A stretch of 50,909 nt of DNA from an uncultured Bacteroidales bacterium (GCA_946187865.1 CAMHST010000011.1:1-50909), one strand, 5' to 3'; shown: positions 39,933 to 50,600, counted from the stretch's first letter. The notes: generated from the letters alone by a model not told the origin. A program made the numbers and translations.

Positions 39933-41027
39933 TTATTTCTTGATCACGATATAGGTGGGATAGTGGTCGGAATAGCCTCCCACGAAAGCGCCGTTGGAGA
40001 AGGTACGGAACGGGGTACCCTTGTACTGGCCGCTCTGGTTGGTCATGAACGGCTTGGAGAATACGCGTCCGTAGTATTTCCCGTTGACGATGGACTGGAT
40101 CTGGAAGGTCCCGGGCCGCGCCTTGGCTATGGCGCTGTTTACCAGGATAATATCGTAGATATTGCCCGCGCCTTGATAGTACAGGGAGCTGTATCCGGCC
40201 TTGAGCATGCTCAGGAACGGCGAGAAGAAGTCGTCTTCATCCACATCGTCGATGTCTTCCTTTCCGTTCATGTACTCGGTCATGCTCACGTCGGTAGGGT
40301 TGTCGTTCATGTCGCCCATCACCACAATCTTGATGCCCGGGAACTCCTTCTGCAGCTCCATGGCCCGCATGTAGATGATCTCGGCGCCGCGGGGACGCAG
40401 GTCTGCGCCCTTTCCGCCCAGACGGGACGGGAGGTGCGCCACGAAGAAGGCGAACATTTCCCCGTCGATGGTGCCCCGCACCATGAGCACGTCACGGGTG
40501 CGGAAATCGTCCATCTCTTCCTGGGTCCAGGCGCTGAAGTCTATCCGGGAAGGAGCGAAGGTGAAGGGGATGCTTTCGCTGGCGAGGAGCTTGAACTGGT
40601 CCGGCTTGAAGAACAGGGCCACATCCACGCCGCGACGGTCGGGGCCGTCGTAATGCACAATCTGGTAATTGGCCTCGGCGATGGAAGGCTGGGACACCAG
40701 GTCTTCCAGCACGTGGCGGTTCTCGATCTCGGACACGCCCAGAATGGTATGCCAGGCGCCGTTGTCGGCCTTCATCTCGGCGATGACCCTGGCCATGTTC
40801 TCCAGCTTTTTCTGGTATTTGGCCTCGGTCCACTGGTTGGCGCCGTCCGGCAGATACTCGTAGTCGTTCTTCCCCTCGTCATGATAGGTGTCGAACAAGT
40901 TCTCCAGGTTGTAAAAGCCAATCACATGGCTCTTGGTATGGCCTCCCTGCCCCGCCACTTTGGCCGATGAGCCGCATCCGGCCACCACCAAAACCAAGGA
41001 CAACAAAAGGTAAAAAGGTTTTTTCAT
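39933..41027 (-). CDS. Endonuclease/exonuclease/phosphatase (EEP) family lipoprotein
   Basis: 364 aa, lipoprotein signal LSLVLVVAGC (Cys18). EEP-fold marks: FYNLENLFDT (~39-48, metal site Asn), GVSEIENRHVLEDL (catalytic Glu, ~96-109), DRRGVDVALFF, the catalytic GDMNDNP (~237-243), and the terminal GYSDHYP (~352-358). The set matches Mg-dependent DNase I-like enzymes; Bacteroidota members with an ENLFD motif are usually annotated as nucleases. Exported location suggests degradation of external or periplasmic nucleic acid or nucleotides. Gaps of 23 and 13 bp place it firmly in the operon. Confidence 0.9.
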   Translation of the reverse strand: MKKPFYLLLSLVLVVAGCGSSAKVAGQGGHTKSHVIGFYNLENLFDTYHDEGKNDYEYLPDGANQWTEAKYQKKLENMARVIAEMKADNGAWHTILGVSEIENRHVLEDLVSQPSIAEANYQIVHYDGPDRRGVDVALFFKPDQFKLLASESIPFTFAPSRIDFSAWTQEEMDDFRTRDVLMVRGTIDGEMFAFFVAHLPSRLGGKGADLRPRGAEIIYMRAMELQKEFPGIKIVVMGDMNDNPTDVSMTEYMNGKEDIDDVDEDDFFSPFLSMLKAGYSSLYYQGAGNIYDIILVNSAIAKARPGTFQIQSIVNGKYYGRVFSKPFMTNQSGQYKGTPFRTFSNGAFVGGYSDHYPTYIVIKK

Positions 41028-41050
41028 ATAAAAATCTTATTAAGTTTCAG

Positions 41051-42226
41051 TTATTTCCACCATTTCGAAGGTTCTTCTGCCTCTATCTTTGCCGCCACAT
41101 CATCGCTCACGACTCCGGCCAGGTTGGGGAAGAAGTCTATTCCCGTCTCCTCTTCCAGCTGGTCTATGCTGCGGATGTAGTCAAGGCAGTCGCCGCTTGC
41201 GATACTGCTGTCGTGCGGCAGCAGGAAGCCGGCCGCCATGAATCCGGATGTAGCATATGTGGAAGTTCCCCGGAAAAGGAGCGCCTTGAAGTAATGCGTG
41301 GGTATTTTCACCCGGAAACCGGACGAATTGCCGCTCACCTGGGTAGCATGGTCGAACAGGCAGCCCGTCACCACATACAGCGTGTCGGCCTTGCCGGCAT
41401 ACCCGCGCACTTTGCTCTCCAGACTGGCCCAGATTCCCCCGTTGAAGTTATACTCCTGCGGAGTCATGTTGGTGGGTACGAAGGTAGAGATGTTAGCGGC
41501 GCGTGTCAGGCGGTCGGCCGAAGGGATCTGATGGCCGCGGGTCCAGCCGCCCCCATAGGAATTGCTTACCAGGGAAGGCTGAATCTCTGCCGGAAGCAGT
41601 TTGTCATAACCCCAGGAATCGGACCGGCTTCCCTTGCCGATCAGGCTGGGATTCAGCGGATAGGCCACCCAAAGAGACAGGTAATCGTCGTAGTCCCAGT
41701 AGCAGCTCCAATTGCGTACGCCGCTGGAACGGGCGTTTTTATACTTGCCGCCTTCCATGTCATGGACCAGCACTTCGCGGCCGTCTCCGGCTACCGTAGC
41801 CGGAAGCTCCAGCCAGCCCATGGGCGCAACATCGTAGCCGTAGGAGCCCTGTGCCGGGGCGACGCCCTCCTGATAGGCTGTGGAACGGGCTTCCGCGCCG
41901 TTTGCAGGTTTCAGGATCAGGGTGAGGGAGCGGCCTTCCTTGCTCTCATTGGCCCCGTAGCTGAGCTGGATGTTGTTCTTGCTGCCGGAACCGGAAGACG
42001 GGGTTACCGTGGCCCAGCCTCCCCCGTCCGAGAACGCCAGGGAGAGGGTCCAGTCTCCGTTGCAAGTCACGGATACAAAAGCGTTTCCGCCCTCTGTCTC
42101 CAACTCTGCGCTCCGCAGCACCACGGAGGTGTTTGCATCGAAGGGCTCGGGCTTGTCGCACGCCGACGCCCCGGCCGCAAGCGCGGCCAGGGCAAGGACG
42201 TAGCGATAGAGGAACTTCCGGGTCAT
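41051..42226 (-). CDS. BACON-domain DNA/RNA non-specific endonuclease lipoprotein
   Basis: 391 aa, lipoprotein signal LAAGASAC (Cys23). Residues ~35-125 form a BACON-like beta domain (FVSVTCNGDWTLSLAFSDGG). The C-terminal ~250 residues are a NUC1/Serratia-type nuclease: the catalytic motif is TRGHQIPSADR (~233-243; the family is usually DRGH, here TRGH with the catalytic His kept), followed by the metal-binding NMTPQEYNFNGGIW (~257-270). Such enzymes cut both DNA and RNA. It begins 6 bp after the giant OB-fold lipoprotein gene. Confidence 0.87.
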   Translation of the reverse strand: MTRKFLYRYVLALAALAAGASACDKPEPFDANTSVVLRSAELETEGGNAFVSVTCNGDWTLSLAFSDGGGWATVTPSSGSGSKNNIQLSYGANESKEGRSLTLILKPANGAEARSTAYQEGVAPAQGSYGYDVAPMGWLELPATVAGDGREVLVHDMEGGKYKNARSSGVRNWSCYWDYDDYLSLWVAYPLNPSLIGKGSRSDSWGYDKLLPAEIQPSLVSNSYGGGWTRGHQIPSADRLTRAANISTFVPTNMTPQEYNFNGGIWASLESKVRGYAGKADTLYVVTGCLFDHATQVSGNSSGFRVKIPTHYFKALLFRGTSTYATSGFMAAGFLLPHDSSIASGDCLDYIRSIDQLEEETGIDFFPNLAGVVSDDVAAKIEAEEPSKWWK

Positions 42227-42232
42227 CGGCGG

Positions 42233-45200
42233 TTATTCGGCTTCGTAGGTGACGGAGAGGGCTGTTATACGGACCTGCTTGCTGACAGCGGTAAAGGATA
42301 CAGAGCTCGAAGACCCGGTCCAAGTACCTGCAGTACCCTCATAGGAGAATCCGGAAGGAGCACCATCCCCCCAACCGCCGGGCCCGTTGCTGGAAGAACA
42401 GGTCATCACAATCTTGGTGATCTTGTAACCACTTGCGGCGCTTACGACAAAGTGTTTGTTTTTATAAATCCTCAATTCTGTAACCGAACCGCTATAACTG
42501 GAATCATTGGTGTAGGTGATAACACCGGTCGTACCCACGCTGCCGTTCTGGTTGGCTGCAAGATAATCCTGGTCGACAGAAACCGTAGTTGCACCTCCAG
42601 TCGGGTTGTCACCGGTGCCGGGATCCGGTTCCGTGCTGCCGCCGGAGGTGGCGCCGTTCAGGCTCACCAGGTGGCCCTTGCCGGAGACCGTCTCCGGGGT
42701 TTCACCCTTGTAGTTCATCAGTTCGGCCGATACAACCACTTCGTCGCCCACTTTGATATCCGTGCCGGCGGTGTACTTGGCATTGTCGAAGTACAGGATG
42801 CGGAAGCAGTAGAACTCGTTACTCTCGGAACCGTCGTCGGAGATGTAGAACGAGGCGTTACCATAGGTGCCGCTCTCGCCGAAGGTGCCCTTGTTGGCAA
42901 TCCGGCTGATCTTGCCCTTCACATAGTACGGGCCCACCTTGTCGTAAACGGAGTTGGAAGTCCAGGTGAGGTTTTTCACCGCATTGATGGCGGCGGCCAC
43001 GTTGAACGGATCTGCCTGGGTACCGGTTCCGGAAGCGTTACCGGAAGGCTGGTCGGGGCCGGCGGGCTCATCGCCGCTGCCCTTGGCATTCACCCGAACG
43101 ATATAGGCGTATTCCACCTGCGGCTCGAAGTTGAAGGAACCGCGGTAGCCGACAATGGTGATGTTGTCGGTGGCCTTGATGCCCATGCTGTGGAAACTGC
43201 GGTCGTTCTGGGCGCCGTAGCCCAGGTCCGTGCTATTAAGGCCGTTCACGCGGATGGTGGTGGTACCGTCCGTGAGGTCGAAGACGCCGTACTGGGCGTT
43301 GGTGAGGTTGGTGACGGTCCCCGTTAACTGATACGGCTGGGTGGAAGAAGGCTCTGCCGCAGCGAATTCAGCCAGGCTCACCTTCTTGGGACGGGCGCCG
43401 GTGTTGCCGCCGGTTTCGGTGCCGGCCTGGATGGCAAACAGCGCAGCCCGCTTCCCGTCGGTCTCGGTAACCACCTGGATGGTGCTGGTGGCCGGGAAGG
43501 TGACCAGATACTTGTCAGCTTCCGTTACGGTAAGGGTGTAAGGATTTGATCCGGAAAGACCGTCGTTGGCGGCAGGCTGCACATAGCCCACTTCATCGCC
43601 GTCCAGTTTGAAAATCACGGTTGCGGGAGCGCCCTTCCAGGAAACGGCATAGAAGCTCAGGGAAGTGGTGCCCTCGGGCAGGGTGAGCGTGGAAGAACCG
43701 TACTTGCTGCCGGTTCCCAGCTTGAGGACGGGAACGTCGGCCGTGCCGTTTACGGTAGCCTTTTCATTGTAGGAGGCTGATGCCGACGAATAGGTCCAGG
43801 TTACATTGCTGGCGTATTCGCCGCCTGCGGGAGTGGGATCGTCGGGCTGGTCCGTACCGGGCTCGTCACCGCCGGGCTGGTCGCCGCCGAAGGAAGTCTC
43901 CCCGTTGAGGGAGATGAGTTTTCCGCCGGCCGAGGTTTCCGGCTTGTTGCCCTGGTAGTTCACGATCTGGCCATAGACCACCACCTTGTCGCCGGCCTTG
44001 ATGTTCTCCGAGCCGGTGAAGTCCGCACCGCCGAAGGACTTGATGCGGAACACGGTGAAGACGTCTCCACCGTCCTTGTCCACAATGTCGAATGTGGCAT
44101 TCTTGTACTGGGCGCTCACGTCGGGCGTGCCGGTGACCGTACCGGTGATGTAGTAGGAGTCGGCCGTAGCGGTGGTGCCGGTTTCCTTGGCCTTGGCGAT
44201 AGCGGCAGCCACGTTGAACGGATCTGCCTGGGTGCCGGTGCCGGCCGCGTCGCCGGAAGGCTGGTCAGGGCCGGGCTCATCCGGACCCGGCTCGTCTCCG
44301 CCGGGCTGATCAGGGCCGGGTTCATCACCACCAGGCTGGTCGGGACCGGGTTCTGTTCCGGCGTCCAGGTTGGTGCGGATGCCGAACAGGGCCACGCGGG
44401 TGTTGGCGCCCTCGGTGGTGACGGTAATCTCAGCAGTCGCGGCCGAGCGGCGGAAAGCGGGACCCGCAAAGGCCCTGTTTACGCCCACGGAAGGCTTCAG
44501 ATTCACGGTATATCTGTCGGAATCGGTTACGGTAAGCGTGTAGGTAGGGTTGCCGGCAAGGCCGTCGTTGGCGGCGGGCTCCACGGAACCGATCTTCGTG
44601 CCGCCCTTGCTCAGGACCAGCGTGGCAGGCTTACCCTTCCAGGAAATAGCATAGAAGGTAAGGGTCTCGGCGTCTTCCGGTACGGTGAGGGTGGCTACGC
44701 CTGCGGCGGAACCGGTTCCCAGCTTGAGGATAGAGACGCCCTCTTTACCGTTGACCACGGCTTCCTGGGTGTAACCTTTTTCGCCCAGCTCCCAGCCAAC
44801 CGTGCTGCCATACTCATTGGTTGCAGGAGTAGGCGGATTGTCCGGAGTATCTCCTCCGGCATTCTTCTTGACAAAGTAGGCGTTCAGCACCTCGTCCTTG
44901 CCGTTGAAGGAGCCACGGTAGCCGATGATGGTAATGTTGTCGCCCTCGGAGAGGTTCAGGGAAGCGAAGCTCTTGTCGTTCTGGGCGCCATAGCCCAGGT
45001 TGGTGGCCGTGAGGCCATAGACATAGACCGTTCCGGTCTCGTCCGTCAGGTCGAAGTTGCCGTAGGTGGAATTGATGCTGCCGCCGATGGTACCGGTGAG
45101 CTGATACAGCTGGGTCTGGGACTCTTCGGCCGCCAGGAATTCCTGGACGGTGACCGCCTTGGCTTCTCCCACAGGGGGTTCAGGGGTGTCCGATCCGCCG

Positions 45201-47461
45201 CCGTCGGTCTTGCCGTTCAAGCTGTACAGATAGGCGTTGCCCTGGGATGTTTCCGGGGTGTTCCCCTGGTAATAGACCACCTTGCCGCAGATGATGGCTT
45301 CGTCGCCCACCTTGATCTGGCTGTCGCCCTCGGCCCATTTGCGGTTTCCGAGATACAGGACCCGATAGGCATAGAATGTGGCGTCGGAGCCTTCATCCAC
45401 CAGATAGAACGTGGCATTGCCGTACTGGGCGGCGAACTCATCCTTGATCTGGGAAATCTTGCCCTTGATGTACACGGAGCCTTCGCTGGTGACATCCTTT
45501 CCGAGCTTGGTCACGTAGTCGATGGCAGCGGCTACATTGAACGGGTCTTCCAAGGTGCCTTTTCCGGCAGGATTGCCGGGTTGGGGCGTATCACTTCCGC
45601 CCTTCTCGAAGGAAAGGATGTAGGCGTTGACCACCTCATGCTGCTCCTTGGTTGCATAGTAGGCATATTTGCCGGCCAGGGTCACCGTGCCGCCGTTGGA
45701 AATCTTGCTGCTCCAGTCGGCCTTGTTATCTACGCTGTACACGTAGATGGTGCCGCTGTTGTCCGTGAGGTCGAAGCTGCAATATTGGGCGTTGAACTTG
45801 GACACCGTGCCGGTGAGCTTGAAATAGGTGTCTTTGTCGGCCGCGACGATGAACTGGGCCACAGTGCGGGCCTCTGCGTTGTTGTAGTCCGCGGCAGGTT
45901 CCGACCCGCCCTCGGTGACGCCGTTCAGGCTATAGAGATAACCGCTGTTCTGGACGCTTTCCGGGGTGTTGCCGCGGTAATTCATGAGCTCTGCGTAAAT
46001 GATTACCTCGTCCCCCACTTTGATCTGGGTGTCGCCTTCCTTCCACTTCCGGTTGCCCAGGTAAAGGACACGGTAGGCGATGAAGCCGGCGTTGGAGCCT
46101 TCGTCCACCATGGTGAAATGGGCGTTGCCGTACTGGGCACTGAACTCTTCCTTGATTTCGGAGATCTTGCCCTTCACATAGTACGGACCCACCTTTTCGT
46201 AATTGTCGTTAGCCGTCCAGGTGAGGTTCTTCACGGCATTGAGAGCGGCGGCCACATTGAACGGATCTTCCTGGGTACCGCTGCCTTTCACCTCGCCGGC
46301 GGGCTCATCGCTGCCGCCGTCGGTCTTGCCGTTGAGGCTGTAGATATAACCGCCGGAGGTTTCCGGGGTGTTGCCGCGATAGTTCATCAGCTCTGCATAG
46401 ACGATGACCTCGTCGCCGGCCTTGATCTGGTCCTGCCCCTCTTTCCACTTCTTGTTGCCCAGATACAGGACGCGGTAGGCGATGAATTCCGCATCGAAGC
46501 CTTCGTCCACCAGGTTGAAGGTGCCGTTGCCGTACTGGGCGCTGAACTCCTCGGAGACGGAGCTGACCTTGCCCTTCACGTAGAACGGACCCACCTTGTC
46601 GAACTCGGTGGTAGAAGTCCAGGTGAGGTCTTTCACCGCGTTGATGGCGGCCGCCACGTTGAACGGATCGTCCTGGGTGCCGCTGCCCTTGGCCTCTGCG
46701 GTGGAGCCGCTGCCGCCGGTGTCGCCGCCCTTGTCCACGCCGTTCAGGCTGAACAGGAATGCAGCGCCCTGCTGGGTCTCGGGCGTATTGCCCTTGTAAT
46801 TGACCACGTTGCCGTAGAGGATGACATCGTCTCCCACCTTCACCTGGGTATCGCCCTCTTTCCACTTCTTGTTGCCCAGATACAGGACACGATAGGCGGT
46901 GAACTGGTCTGCCGCGGTGGTTCCGTCGTCGGAGATGGTGAAGGAGCCGTTGCCGAACTGGGCGCTGAAAGCTTCCGAGATGGCGGAGACCTTACCCTTG
47001 ACGTACACCTTCTCGGGGCTGTTCACGTCGGCCCCCAGCTCATCCAGGTAGGCGATGACTCCGGCCACGGTATAAGGCTTTTCCTTGGTGCCGTCTCCCA
47101 GTTCCACGGCCCCCTGGGAGCCCTCCTGGTTGATGGTTACGCTGGCTTTGGCCAGGCCGATGGAGAAAATGACATTACCGGAGCGGTTGTGGCCGCCGTT
47201 GGGCAGTACGGTAATGGATACGTTTACGGATTTGGTGCTGGCCTCTCCCTTGAGGTTGTCCACGCTGATCCAGTCCGGACAGGTGACCACCCAGTCCCGG
47301 GTGGCGGTGAGGGTTACGGACTGGGTGCCGCCGTCCGGAGCGAACGAAAGCTCCGCAGGGGTTACCGTAACCTTGGGCGTGCCAAGCTCTTCCTTCTCCT
47401 GGCAGGAGACAAGGGCAAGCGCACCGGCCAAGAAGGCCAACAGAACAGATTTGATTTTCAT
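42233..47461 (-). CDS. Giant repeat lipoprotein: BACON domain plus nine OB-fold-like domains
   Basis: 1742 aa, lipoprotein signal LAGALALVSC (Cys20), then a BACON domain (~30-115). Six long domains of one type follow (start GSGTQDDPFNVAAAINAVK, middle VKGKVSSVSEEFSAQYGNG, then AYRVLYLGNKKWKEG, end ELMNYRGNTPET). Three shorter ones read YQLTGTVTNLTNAQYGVFDL. Two related beta domains (ATLTVPEDAETLTFYAISWK) and a C-terminal beta domain complete it. Linkers are Gly/Pro/Asp-rich. The VKGKV ... QYGNxxFxL ... VGDEVIIY pattern is that of OB folds resembling DUF6359-type and nuclease-attached domains, so nucleic-acid binding on the surface is plausible. It is the first gene of the operon, 6 bp from a nuclease. 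No catalytic domain seen. Confidence 0.85.
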   Translation of the reverse strand: MKIKSVLLAFLAGALALVSCQEKEELGTPKVTVTPAELSFAPDGGTQSVTLTATRDWVVTCPDWISVDNLKGEASTKSVNVSITVLPNGGHNRSGNVIFSIGLAKASVTINQEGSQGAVELGDGTKEKPYTVAGVIAYLDELGADVNSPEKVYVKGKVSAISEAFSAQFGNGSFTISDDGTTAADQFTAYRVLYLGNKKWKEGDTQVKVGDDVILYGNVVNYKGNTPETQQGAAFLFSLNGVDKGGDTGGSGSTAEAKGSGTQDDPFNVAAAINAVKDLTWTSTTEFDKVGPFYVKGKVSSVSEEFSAQYGNGTFNLVDEGFDAEFIAYRVLYLGNKKWKEGQDQIKAGDEVIVYAELMNYRGNTPETSGGYIYSLNGKTDGGSDEPAGEVKGSGTQEDPFNVAAALNAVKNLTWTANDNYEKVGPYYVKGKISEIKEEFSAQYGNAHFTMVDEGSNAGFIAYRVLYLGNRKWKEGDTQIKVGDEVIIYAELMNYRGNTPESVQNSGYLYSLNGVTEGGSEPAADYNNAEARTVAQFIVAADKDTYFKLTGTVSKFNAQYCSFDLTDNSGTIYVYSVDNKADWSSKISNGGTVTLAGKYAYYATKEQHEVVNAYILSFEKGGSDTPQPGNPAGKGTLEDPFNVAAAIDYVTKLGKDVTSEGSVYIKGKISQIKDEFAAQYGNATFYLVDEGSDATFYAYRVLYLGNRKWAEGDSQIKVGDEAIICGKVVYYQGNTPETSQGNAYLYSLNGKTDGGGSDTPEPPVGEAKAVTVQEFLAAEESQTQLYQLTGTIGGSINSTYGNFDLTDETGTVYVYGLTATNLGYGAQNDKSFASLNLSEGDNITIIGYRGSFNGKDEVLNAYFVKKNAGGDTPDNPPTPATNEYGSTVGWELGEKGYTQEAVVNGKEGVSILKLGTGSAAGVATLTVPEDAETLTFYAISWKGKPATLVLSKGGTKIGSVEPAANDGLAGNPTYTLTVTDSDRYTVNLKPSVGVNRAFAGPAFRRSAATAEITVTTEGANTRVALFGIRTNLDAGTEPGPDQPGGDEPGPDQPGGDEPGPDEPGPDQPSGDAAGTGTQADPFNVAAAIAKAKETGTTATADSYYITGTVTGTPDVSAQYKNATFDIVDKDGGDVFTVFRIKSFGGADFTGSENIKAGDKVVVYGQIVNYQGNKPETSAGGKLISLNGETSFGGDQPGGDEPGTDQPDDPTPAGGEYASNVTWTYSSASASYNEKATVNGTADVPVLKLGTGSKYGSSTLTLPEGTTSLSFYAVSWKGAPATVIFKLDGDEVGYVQPAANDGLSGSNPYTLTVTEADKYLVTFPATSTIQVVTETDGKRAALFAIQAGTETGGNTGARPKKVSLAEFAAAEPSSTQPYQLTGTVTNLTNAQYGVFDLTDGTTTIRVNGLNSTDLGYGAQNDRSFHSMGIKATDNITIVGYRGSFNFEPQVEYAYIVRVNAKGSGDEPAGPDQPSGNASGTGTQADPFNVAAAINAVKNLTWTSNSVYDKVGPYYVKGKISRIANKGTFGESGTYGNASFYISDDGSESNEFYCFRILYFDNAKYTAGTDIKVGDEVVVSAELMNYKGETPETVSGKGHLVSLNGATSGGSTEPDPGTGDNPTGGATTVSVDQDYLAANQNGSVGTTGVITYTNDSSYSGSVTELRIYKNKHFVVSAASGYKITKIVMTCSSSNGPGGWGDGAPSGFSYEGTAGTWTGSSSSVSFTAVSKQVRITALSVTYEAE
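42640..47060 (-). repeat. Intragenic domain repeats of the giant OB-fold protein
   Basis: Near-identical DNA blocks recur for the long OB-like domain (about 46100-46270, 46480-46680, 46860-46990, 45240-45560, 44180-44240, 42930-43020) and for the acidic Gly/Pro linker near 44240-44350. Conservation at DNA level implies recent duplication or gene conversion and makes length variation among strains likely. Confidence 0.7.
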
Positions 47462-47496
47462 AAGAAGTATTGTTTAGTGTTACTTTTTCGCATTTA

Positions 47497-47527
47497 CAAA
47501 TATAAACATTTTTTTCGCGGATTCAAG
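47497..47527 (-). promoter_or_regulatory. Promoter of the nuclease/OB-fold/TonB operon
   Basis: CTTG (complement 47524-47527), 19-nt spacer, TATATTTG (complement 47497-47504), 35 nt upstream of the giant lipoprotein ATG. No further promoter-like gap appears until 33890, so one transcript of ~13.6 kb is expected. Confidence 0.68.
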
Positions 47528-47602
47528 GCATTGTACCTTTATTTTAGGGAAATTCTTCTTTGAAAAAGAAGGGAGAAATTTCCTTATCTCAAAAAAAGGT
47601 CG

Positions 47603-47610
47603 TATCTTCG
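47603..47610 (+). promoter_or_regulatory. Candidate -7 box of the Oar-like TonB receptor gene
   Basis: TATCTTCG (one change from TAnnTTTG), 57 nt upstream of the ATG at 47668, in an AT-rich divergent intergenic region (47462-47667) that contains no other gene. Confidence 0.45.
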
Positions 47611-47667
47611 CGCCCGGAAAAGTTGGTTAGCAAATACTGTATATCAATATTTATTTTCTAAAACCTT

Positions 47668-50600
47668 ATGAGAAACGCTTTTAAAAGCTTTTTGCTCGCA
47701 TGCATCGCTATGTTTGCGGGTGTTGTCGCCTATGCTCAGGTGACCACGTCGGCCCTCTCCGGCCGCGTGGTGGACCAGAATGGCGAGCCTGTCATCGGCG
47801 CTGCCGTGTTGGCCCAGCACGAGCCCTCCGGCACCGTCTATGGCGCTGTCACCAATGCCGACGGCCGCTATACCATCCAGGGTATGCGTACCGGCGGTCC
47901 CTACAAAGTGGACTTCTCCTGCCTGGGTTATCAGGACGCTTCCTACACCGGAATCACCCTGCAGCTCGCAGAGACCTACAGCCTGAACGCCCAGATCGGT
48001 GAATCCAGCGAATTCCTCGAGGGAACTGTGATCATCGCCGACGCTTCTTCCAAGTTCGCCGCGCAGGAACGTACCGGCGCCGTGACCAACATCAACAGCG
48101 GCCAGATCGAGGCCGTTCCTACCGTGAACCGCAGCATCTCCGATGTCACCCGCCTCTCTCCGTACGGCGGCAGCGGCATGAGCTTCGCCGGTTCCGACGG
48201 CCGTCTTGCCAACTTCACCGTTGACGGTGCCAACTTCAACAACAACTTCGGCCTTTCCTCCAACCTGCCCGGCGGCGGCAACCCCATCTCCATCGACGCC
48301 ATCGAGGAACTTCAGGTTGTGATTTCCCCTTACGATGTTCGCCAGACCAACTTCATCGGCGGCGGCGTGAACGCCATCACCAAGTCCGGTACCAACACCT
48401 TCAAGGGCACGGCCTACATCTACCACAAGAACGAGAACATGCAGGGTGACGCCGTGGACGGTGAGCAGATCACCGGCGCCCGCGACAAAAACCGCAGCAC
48501 CACCTACGGTTTCACCTTCGGCGGTCCCATCGTCAAGAACAAACTCTTCTTCTTCGTAAATGCAGAGTACTCCAAGGTTCCTTCCATCGTGAACCGCTAC
48601 CGCGGCTCCGAGATCACCGGCGGCGTGGCCGGCCAGGCCAACATCGGCGTGGGTTCTGACAAAGATTACCTCAGCCGCGCCAGCACCTTCGACCTCCAGC
48701 AGGTAAAGGACCATGTGATGAGCAAATACGGCTACGACACCGGTTCCTACACCGACTTCCCGGCCAACGAGAGCAACGCCAAGATCCTGGCCCGTCTTGA
48801 CTGGAACATCAGCCAGAAGCATCATCTTGCCCTGCGCTACAACTACACCCTGAACAACGTCTGGAACAACCCCAACGCCACTTCCATGGATGCCGGTACC
48901 CGCATGAGCGGCTCCCGTGTCTCCCAGTATTCCATGTCCTTCGCCAACTCCATGTACTCCATGCAGAATCTGGTGAGCACCTGGTCGCTGGACCTGAACA
49001 GCCGTCTCACGGACAACCTGTCCAACCAGTTCCTGGCCACCTTCTCCAAGCTGGACGACGTGCGCGGCACCAACTCCAGTGAGTTCCCCTTCATCGACAT
49101 CCTGGAGAATGATAACAACTACATCGCACTGGGTTACGAGCTCTTCACCTGGAACAACGCCGTGCACAACACCGTTGCCAACGTGAAAGACGACATCACC
49201 TACTATGCCGGCAACCACAAGATCACCGGAGGCATCAACTTCGAGTATCAGCTGGCCGACAACCAGTACATGCGTAACGGTACCGGTTACTACCGCTACA
49301 GCTCCCTCGCAGACTTCCTGAGCGGCGCCGCCCCTGAGATCGTGAACCTCACCTACGGTTACGAGAAGAACGGTGCGGTAGAGTTCGCCCCCGCAGCCCG
49401 CGTGCAGTTCTACAAGGCCGGCCTGTATGTACAGGACGAGTGGAACGTGAGCGACAACTTCAAGCTCACCTACGGCACCCGCCTGGACGGCCTGTTCTTC
49501 GACAACAGCGACCTGATCACCAACAACGCCATCAAGGAACTGGCATTCTATCCCAAGTCCTACGGCTACAAGGAAACCCATATCGACACCGGCAGATGGC
49601 CCAGCTCCAAGCTCACCATTTCCCCGCGCGTGGGCTTCACCTGGGATGTCTTCGGCAACCGCAGCCTGAAGGTACGCGGTGGCACCGGCCTGTTCAGCGG
49701 CCGTCTCCCGCTGGTGTTCTTCACCAACATGCCCACCAACGGCGGCCTGGTGCAGTATCAGGCCCAGATCAATGCGGCCAATGCCAAGAACAACGGCTTC
49801 TCCATGGATGAGTTCGCCGGCGGTCTGGTGACCGACGCCGAGGGCCACGCCACCGTAGATGCCCTCCGCAACAAGATTATCTCCCTGGGTTATCCCACTA
49901 CCGTATCCTCCAAGGACGGCAGCGTTCCTTCCGCCGTCAACGGTGTAGATCCCAAGTTCAAGATGCCGCAGGTGTGGAAGACCTCCCTCGCCTTCGACTA
50001 CAACATTCCTGCTTCTTTCCCGTTCAGCGTGACGGTAGAAGGCGTGTTCAACAAGACCATCAACGCCGTTTCCATCGCCGACTGGAGCATGCAGAACGTA
50101 GGCGGTTTCGCCCGCTTCAACGGAGCCGACAACCGTCCCCTCTATCCTTCCCAGTACCGCACGACGGCCTACACCAACCCCAACACCGGCAAGGTTTCCT
50201 ATCCTAAGGCCTTCGTCCTGGAGAACACCGACAAGGGTTACGGCTGGAGCGCCAACGTGACCGTGAACATGCAGCCTATCGAGAGCCTGAGCCTCATGGC
50301 CGCCTACACCCACACCGTGAACAAGGAAATCACCGGCATGCCGGGTTCCGCCGCGGAAAGTGCCTTCACCTATGTGCCTACCTCCGAGGGTCCCAACTAC
50401 ATCCCGCTGCACAACTCCCAGTATGTGACGCCGGACCGTGTGGTCGCATCGGCCACCCATCATGACAAGAGCGGCAACCACTACACCATCATCTACGAAG
50501 GATGGAGAGGCGGTTACAACTACTCTTACATGACCACCAACGACATGAACAACGACGGTTACGCCTACGATGCCATCTACATCCCTACCGATGCAGAGGT

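Noticed and set aside
40967..47563. Large plus-strand frames opposite the EEP, NUC and giant OB-fold genes
   Set aside because: Val/Gly/His-rich shadow translations of the repeat protein; no recognisable families.
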